Assembly (NCBI GenBank): GCA_052034005.1
Contig: JBPOJB010000025.1
Location: forward strand, 1-64,000
Reading direction: 5' to 3'
Source of the DNA: JAAYDI01 sp052034005
GTDB lineage: Bacteria; Planctomycetota; Planctomycetia; Pirellulales; Pirellulaceae
Length of the DNA: 64,000 bases
In this document: piece after piece, positions 60,601 through 64,000 of the stretch
Layout of the letters: each line of letters starts with the position of its first letter
How positions within the stretch are numbered: the first letter of the stretch is position 1
Made by a program: the position numbers and the translations under genes
Notes under the pieces: model-generated
Database searches by the model: none
What the model saw: only the letters and a program-made list of their open reading frames with translations
What the model was told of the DNA's origin: nothing

Positions 60601-63600
60601 AAGAAGTAATCCAGCACGCCCGGGCCGCTCGCTGTGACCGAGAAACGAACGGTGTCGCCCGCCACGAACGGTTCCAGGAACAGGATCCCGTCTTCATCGC
60701 TGCCATCGCCCGTGGCATCCGACGTAGGTTGGCCGTCGGGCTCCTGGTCCACGGCAGTGCCCAAGCGGAGACGGCTCACCGCGTGGCGCGCACCGTCGCT
60801 GGCGAGCAACGTGCCATACGTGTCGGGCGCATCGCCGAAATCGAGGCCGATATACAGCTTATAGTCTTCCACCTCGCCGTCGCCGGCCAGGCCGGATGGC
60901 ATGAGACCCGACTGCGTGCTCAAACGGAACCGGGCGAACGTCTCCGTGGTGCTGGTCGCAGGCACGTCGAAAGACAGGTGGTTGACGCCTGCGGCCACCC
61001 AGTAATCCTGGAACACCTGCTCGCCGGCATCCAGCCAGTCGCCGTCGCCGTTCCAGTCGATCCAGGCGCTCAAGAGCTGCGCGGCGGAGGCGACCACGTC
61101 CACCGTGGCGGTCGAACCTGGGATCAGGAGCGAGGTGAAGATCACACCATCCTCATCATCGCCGTTCGCGTCGTCGCCGGTGGCGTCGGCAGTCGGCTGC
61201 CCGTCGGTGTCGACGTCGACCAGGGCGCCCAGGTACACGCCCGCGCCCACCACGTGGCCAGCGCCGTTGTGGGCCGACCAGGTGGGATAAGGCGGATCCG
61301 GCGCGTCGCCGTAATCCAGGCCGCGGCTTTCATAGAGTACGATGGTGTCGATGCTCCAGCCGTCCAGGCCGTTGTATTCGTCGTTGCCGGCCACCCAGTG
61401 GAACTGAACCGTCTGGCCGAGAGCCGCCGGCGGCAGATCCACGATGGTATCGATGTAACCGTGGCTGTCGCCGGTCCAGGCCCAACGTCCGCCGATGGGA
61501 TTACCGTACCCGGTATCCACGATATCGACATACCCGCCGGCGACAAACGAGCCGCCCGCCTCCAGGATGTCTTGCGGCGCGCCACCATTGATGGAGATCT
61601 CCAGCAACGCGCCGTCCCAATGCGCTTCCAGGTTGTACCAGTTGCGGAAGCGCAGTTGGTTGATGCCCGCCGGAAGCTGCACCGGCGGAGAAATCAGGCG
61701 GTTCTCGGAGATGTACCCATCGTTTGCCACGAAGGCCCGATTGGGCGGCGTGTCGCTGTCCGAGGCCACCGTCAGCCAGTCGGACCCGTCCGACTCGGTG
61801 GTCCACAGGCTGGGCAAGGCGGGCGCGGCAACGCCATCGAAGCTCTCCCACAATACGGCCGCTGGCGGCGCGAGAATCACCAACTGGTAGTCCTCCACCT
61901 CGCCGTCCTCCGCGTAATAGAGAGGTCCCAGATCACCCGCGCTGCTGATGCGGAATCGTCCATAGGTCGTGCCCACGACCGCGTCGGGCGGCACCGTGAT
62001 CTGGATCGACTGCGGACCGCCCGTGAGCACGGCCCGGAACACCTCCGACGCCACGTCGCCGAACACGCCGTTCGCGTTGAAATCGATGAAGAAGTCCAGC
62101 ACGCCGCCGCCGGGTGACGAAGTCACGTCGATGCGGGCATCCTGGCCGCGGATCAGCAGGTCGCCGAAATGGACGCCGTCTTCGTCGCGGCCGTCACCGG
62201 TGGCCACCGCGTTGCCCTGTCCGTCCGGCTCCACGTCGACGGCGCTGCCCAGATACGGGCCGGCGCGGAAATGGCTGGGTCCGAAATCGGCCTGCAGGGT
62301 GCCATAGTGGTTCGGCGCGTCGCCGAAATCGCGCGGCGGACTCTCGGCATGCAGCGTGAGCCGGTAGTCTTCCACTTCACCGTCCGGGGCCGGGCCTGTC
62401 GGGCCGAGCCCGCCCCCGCTGCTGAGCCGGAACCGCGCATAGGTCGTCCCGGCCACGGCCTCCTCCGGCACCTCGATACTGATGAGCTCCACGCCGCCGG
62501 CCAGTGAGCGGGAGAAGACCTCGTTGGCGTTGTTGCCGAAGACGCCATCGCCGTCGAAGTCGAAGAAGAAGTCCAAGACGCCGCCGGCGGGCCGCGATGT
62601 GACCAGCAAGCGCACTGTCTGGCCCGCCACCACCGGGTCGATGAACCGGATGCCGTCCTCGTCCGCACCGTCGCCCAAGGCGTCGGCCGTCGGCTGACCG
62701 TCCGCTTCCCAATCGACCCATCCGCCGAGGTGGAGGCCGCCGATCAGGTGGCGCGCGCCGTCGTCGTCCAGAAGGGTCCCGAAACTGGTCGGCGCATCAC
62801 CGAAATCCAGCGCCGTCGATTCCGTCCCGTAGAAATTGATCTGCCATGAATCGAACGTCCCGGCGTCGCCGCCGTAATTGTCCGTAATCGTCAAGGTCCA
62901 GTCGCCGTAGGAAATCTCGTCCCAGTGCCGCACGGTGGTGAACACCCAGTTGTTGTAGTCCGCGCCGCCGTCATCGTGCGTCTCCGCCAACACGGACTCC
63001 GTACCCCACGGCGAGGTCAGCACGACACGCAAATCGCCGCGATAGGGATGCGTGGCGTTGAGGACCACTTCGATCTTCTCGATCTTGATCGCCTGGTCGA
63101 CATACACGGTCGACGACACGCCGGACGCGCTCCCGTCGGGGATCGGCTGGCCGACCGCCACCGGGCCGCTCGACAGCGTCAGTTCCGGGCCGACGCTGGT
63201 CCAGGTTTCCGCGAGATTCACGGCCGCCGTGGCGTCGACCGCACCGAAGCCATACTGGTAGTGGATCGCATGCCCGGCGCGGTTGGTCGCCCAACCGGGG
63301 CTCGCCGGATCGACATGGCGTGCCGAGTTGGCCAGGATGTGCTGCACGTCGCGCCAGGTTAGGTTCGGGTTGGCCTCCAACATCAGCGCCACCACGCCCG
63401 ACACCTGGGCCGCCGCCACGGAGGTGCCCGTGGCGCGGGCCGTGAAATCGTCGGCGCCTCCCAGATAGAACGACGCGTCTCCGTAACCTTCCACCGTCGT
63501 GGTGAAGACGCCGGAGTAGTCTGCGGCCGGATAACGTAGCGCGTTTGCCGAATACCCGGCCACCAGGATCGGCGCACCGGGCTCGCTGTACTGGGCATGG

Positions 63601-64000
63601 TGCCCGTGATGGTCCAAAGCCCCTACCGCGATCACGTACCGGGAGTTCGCGTAACCGTCGTAATTCACGTTGTCGCCCACGGCCGCGCCGTTGCCCGCCG
63701 CCCAGACATAGATGTTGCCCAGGCCGCCGCGGCCGTTGGTCACGCCGTTCTGGATCGCCGCCAGGGTCAGCGCGCCCGGCGCTGAGAGCGTCCCGTCGTC
63801 CGCGGAACCCCAACTGTTGTTGTAGATATCAATGTCCTGGTTGGCGTAGGCCAAAGCATCCGCCTGCTGCTGGTCCGTGCTCGCCGCGCCCGTCAGCCGC
63901 AGGCTGGCGAACTGGGCGCCCATCGCGGCGCCGACGATCCCCGATTGGCGCTGGGGGATGAAGCCCGACGCCGCGGCCACGATCCCGGCCATCTGCGTGC
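57669..64000 (-). CDS. Giant S8 peptidase/GEVED/dockerin surface protein (5' partial at window edge)
   Basis: The frame enters from the right edge in the His motif of an S8 peptidase (..TQMAGIVAAASG) and runs 2107 codons from 63992. It has the oxyanion NNSWGS and catalytic Ser in ATGTSVAAAQVSG, then a P-domain-like segment (IEKIEVVLNATHPYRGDLRVVLTS). Six GEVED domains follow (each DFGDAP..DGEVEDY), in two sets of three. Each set has a MAM/jelly-roll domain with WxDGxLLEISINGG between its second and third GEVED. The end repeats the layout of the neighbouring giant protein: FYNNS..NYTSYSRGINGIMVDI module, dockerin (DVRDALGVRAN, DYNRDKQVDVRDE) and a tail with AFHQALEQWLEEWE. It is intact within the window. 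A surface-attached protease or glycan-binding protein is likely. It lies 202 bp upstream of the interrupted gene, same strand. Confidence 0.88.
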   Translation of the reverse strand, partial: TQMAGIVAAASGFIPQRQSGIVGAAMGAQFASLRLTGAASTDQQQADALAYANQDIDIYNNSWGSADDGTLSAPGALTLAAIQNGVTNGRGGLGNIYVWAAGNGAAVGDNVNYDGYANSRYVIAVGALDHHGHHAQYSEPGAPILVAGYSANALRYPAADYSGVFTTTVEGYGDASFYLGGADDFTARATGTSVAAAQVSGVVALMLEANPNLTWRDVQHILANSARHVDPASPGWATNRAGHAIHYQYGFGAVDATAAVNLAETWTSVGPELTLSSGPVAVGQPIPDGSASGVSSTVYVDQAIKIEKIEVVLNATHPYRGDLRVVLTSPWGTESVLAETHDDGGADYNNWVFTTVRHWDEISYGDWTLTITDNYGGDAGTFDSWQINFYGTESTALDFGDAPTSFGTLLDDDGARHLIGGLHLGGWVDWEADGQPTADALGDGADEDGIRFIDPVVAGQTVRLLVTSRPAGGVLDFFFDFDGDGVFGNNANEVFSRSLAGGVELISIEVPEEAVAGTTYARFRLSSGGGLGPTGPAPDGEVEDYRLTLHAESPPRDFGDAPNHYGTLQADFGPSHFRAGPYLGSAVDVEPDGQGNAVATGDGRDEDGVHFGDLLIRGQDARIDVTSSPGGGVLDFFIDFNANGVFGDVASEVFRAVLTGGPQSIQITVPPDAVVGTTYGRFRISSAGDLGPLYYAEDGEVEDYQLVILAPPAAVLWESFDGVAAPALPSLWTTESDGSDWLTVASDSDTPPNRAFVANDGYISENRLISPPVQLPAGINQLRFRNWYNLEAHWDGALLEISINGGAPQDILEAGGSFVAGGYVDIVDTGYGNPIGGRWAWTGDSHGYIDTIVDLPPAALGQTVQFHWVAGNDEYNGLDGWSIDTIVLYESRGLDYGDAPDPPYPTWSAHNGAGHVVGAGVYLGALVDVDTDGQPTADATGDDANGDDEDGVIFTSLLIPGSTATVDVVASAAQLLSAWIDWNGDGDWLDAGEQVFQDYWVAAGVNHLSFDVPATSTTETFARFRLSTQSGLMPSGLAGDGEVEDYKLYIGLDFGDAPDTYGTLLASDGARHAVSRLRLGTAVDQEPDGQPTSDATGDGSDEDGILFLEPFVAGDTVRFSVTASGPGVLDYFFDFDGSGVFGDSPQEAFSATLAGGTQMLSVAVPEGAVAGTTYARFRLSSDGGLGPTGFAADGEVEDYAIELFGADMLRDFGDAPDVYATSRQDFGPSHFIGGPRLGRLVDAEPDGQSNAVATGDGRDDDGVHFGELLIAGHTAQIQVTSSPGGGVLDFFFDFNANGVFGDVPEEVFQALLTGGTQTLQVAVPANAVAGTTYARFRISTMGGLGPMFWAPDGEVEDYQVLILSDGGRVFTEWEYFDGVEAPALPDGWTMVAEQTPELVWTTVASDTESDTLPNHAFIPDIQPEDPEVHAYGLTRLTSPVIELVGGIDQLRFRHWFDLEKDEDGAWDGSVLEISINGGERQDILDAGGSFVTGGYTDTLDAYPDYGPLYGRRAWSGDSGGYVTTIVNLPPAAIGQSVQLHWILGVDSYSGAPGWRVDTIELGHRPYDFGDAADPPYPTLWANNGAGHVLGSGVYLGETVDADPDGQPSANGMGDDLDADGDDDDGVIFTSSLVPGSVATLNVIASAPQLLSAWFDFNADGVWNDDVEQVFQDLWLTTGTNSLSFMVPEDATEGATFARFRLSTQSGLMPDGLAGDGEVEDYLVWIGTGVVGRHIFYNNSKWDAHPGFTNGDPAANEFDDVAIAPDKQALLNGQKATFANYTSYSRGINGIMVDIAGLAQPAGLSAADFEFRTGNDNNPAAWPLLTLDPAQITIAVRAGAGVDGSDRVTILFPDGAVKKTWLQVTVKATDATGLAAPDVHYWGNAVGDSGNSRTDTAVDVRDALGVRANLRSLLNPAPIDLAFDYNRDKQVDVRDELVVRANLTTVLSDLNLIDLTAYPHPVGGEGEGEGESAGDDWGWADGAPTLRGSAPAAQLSTAMALAQARLSVGGASAAPWTVTFASAGRLWEGDSGAAALALRAALDGRAWSHVPAHQDLWATWPTGRQAAVQAADLVAAGHAADRLRGRGLGAFHQALEQWLEEWETITGRLE
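58130..58800 (-). other. Conserved C-terminal surface module plus dockerin (second copy)
   Basis: Encodes FYNNSKWD..NYTSYSRGINGIMVDI and a dockerin pair (DVRDALGVRAN, DYNRDKQVDVRDE). It matches the copy at 45240-45910 closely, over the same length and order. Dockerin-like ends on planctomycete surface proteins have no known cohesin partner in this window. Confidence 0.75.
58810..62815 (-). repeat. Six GEVED domains as two tandem sets of three
   Basis: GEVED units 1-3 (about 62815-60845) and 4-6 (about 60842-58810) pair as 1/4, 2/5 and 3/6 by sequence: GARH.., DFGPSHF.. and DPPYPT..NGAGHV.. respectively. A lectin-like domain sits between the second and third unit of each set. Each set spans about 2.0 kb, so the array arose by duplicating a set of four domains. 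Confidence 0.75.

Overview
This 64 kb window is high-GC DNA from a member of the Planctomycetota, probably a Pirellulales-like lineage; the rank below phylum is inference. The evidence is a BBP7-type outer-membrane barrel, a PVC-type c-type cytochrome/beta-propeller protein, a DUF1080 domain, GEVED and dockerin repeats, N-terminal 'LEPLE/ELLE..R.LL' motifs on giant surface proteins, and several Tat-exported Gfo/Idh and sugar-isomerase-like enzymes. No rRNA, tRNA, CRISPR array, transposase or phage gene was seen.

Layout. 1-122 is the end of an unidentified gene. 123-705 holds GC-hairpin tandem repeats and no gene. 706-5228 encodes a surface pair: the BBP7 barrel and an SdrD/DUF11-repeat protein. 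5242-13089 (minus strand) is a sugar-processing block: a Tat-exported Gfo/Idh oxidoreductase, a Cys-free glycoside hydrolase, a second Tat Gfo/Idh oxidoreductase, an unassigned cupin protein and a Tat TIM-barrel isomerase-like protein. 13415-15815 has an MgtC/DUF4010 membrane protein and a PilT-like ATPase, convergent. 16126-19299 is a compact trio of GT2 glycosyltransferase, polysaccharide pyruvyl transferase-like protein and QueC-like PP-loop enzyme. It is followed by a double ACT protein with a polylysine tail. 19945-28868 contains the PVC cytochrome, a Tat sugar-isomerase-like protein, a thioredoxin lipoprotein, a truncated histidine phosphatase and a DPP-IV-like peptidase.

29113-44745 is a glycan-degradation region. 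It has a GH43-GH2 fusion, a 1322-residue three-module enzyme (GH39/GH5-like, DUF1080, PHP-like), a GxGYxYP putative glycoside hydrolase, an SMP-30-like propeller and a GH106-like protein, with citrate synthase between them. 44750-64000 (minus) holds two tandem giant S8 peptidase/adhesin genes that share a C-terminal module, dockerin and acidic tail. The first has an in-frame TGA 14 codons after its catalytic Ser. The second runs off the right edge.

How the genes could work together (inference): exported glycosidases release oligosaccharides. Periplasmic Gfo/Idh oxidoreductases, the TIM-barrel protein and the DUF1080 module could process them through 3-keto-sugar intermediates. The GT2, pyruvyl-transferase and PP-loop genes look biosynthetic and concern a surface polysaccharide. 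The giant proteins would be displayed at the surface. The strongest leads are the nonsense-interrupted giant gene with its 1716-bp higher-order repeats, the GT2/pyruvyl-transferase/PP-loop trio, and the three-module enzyme.
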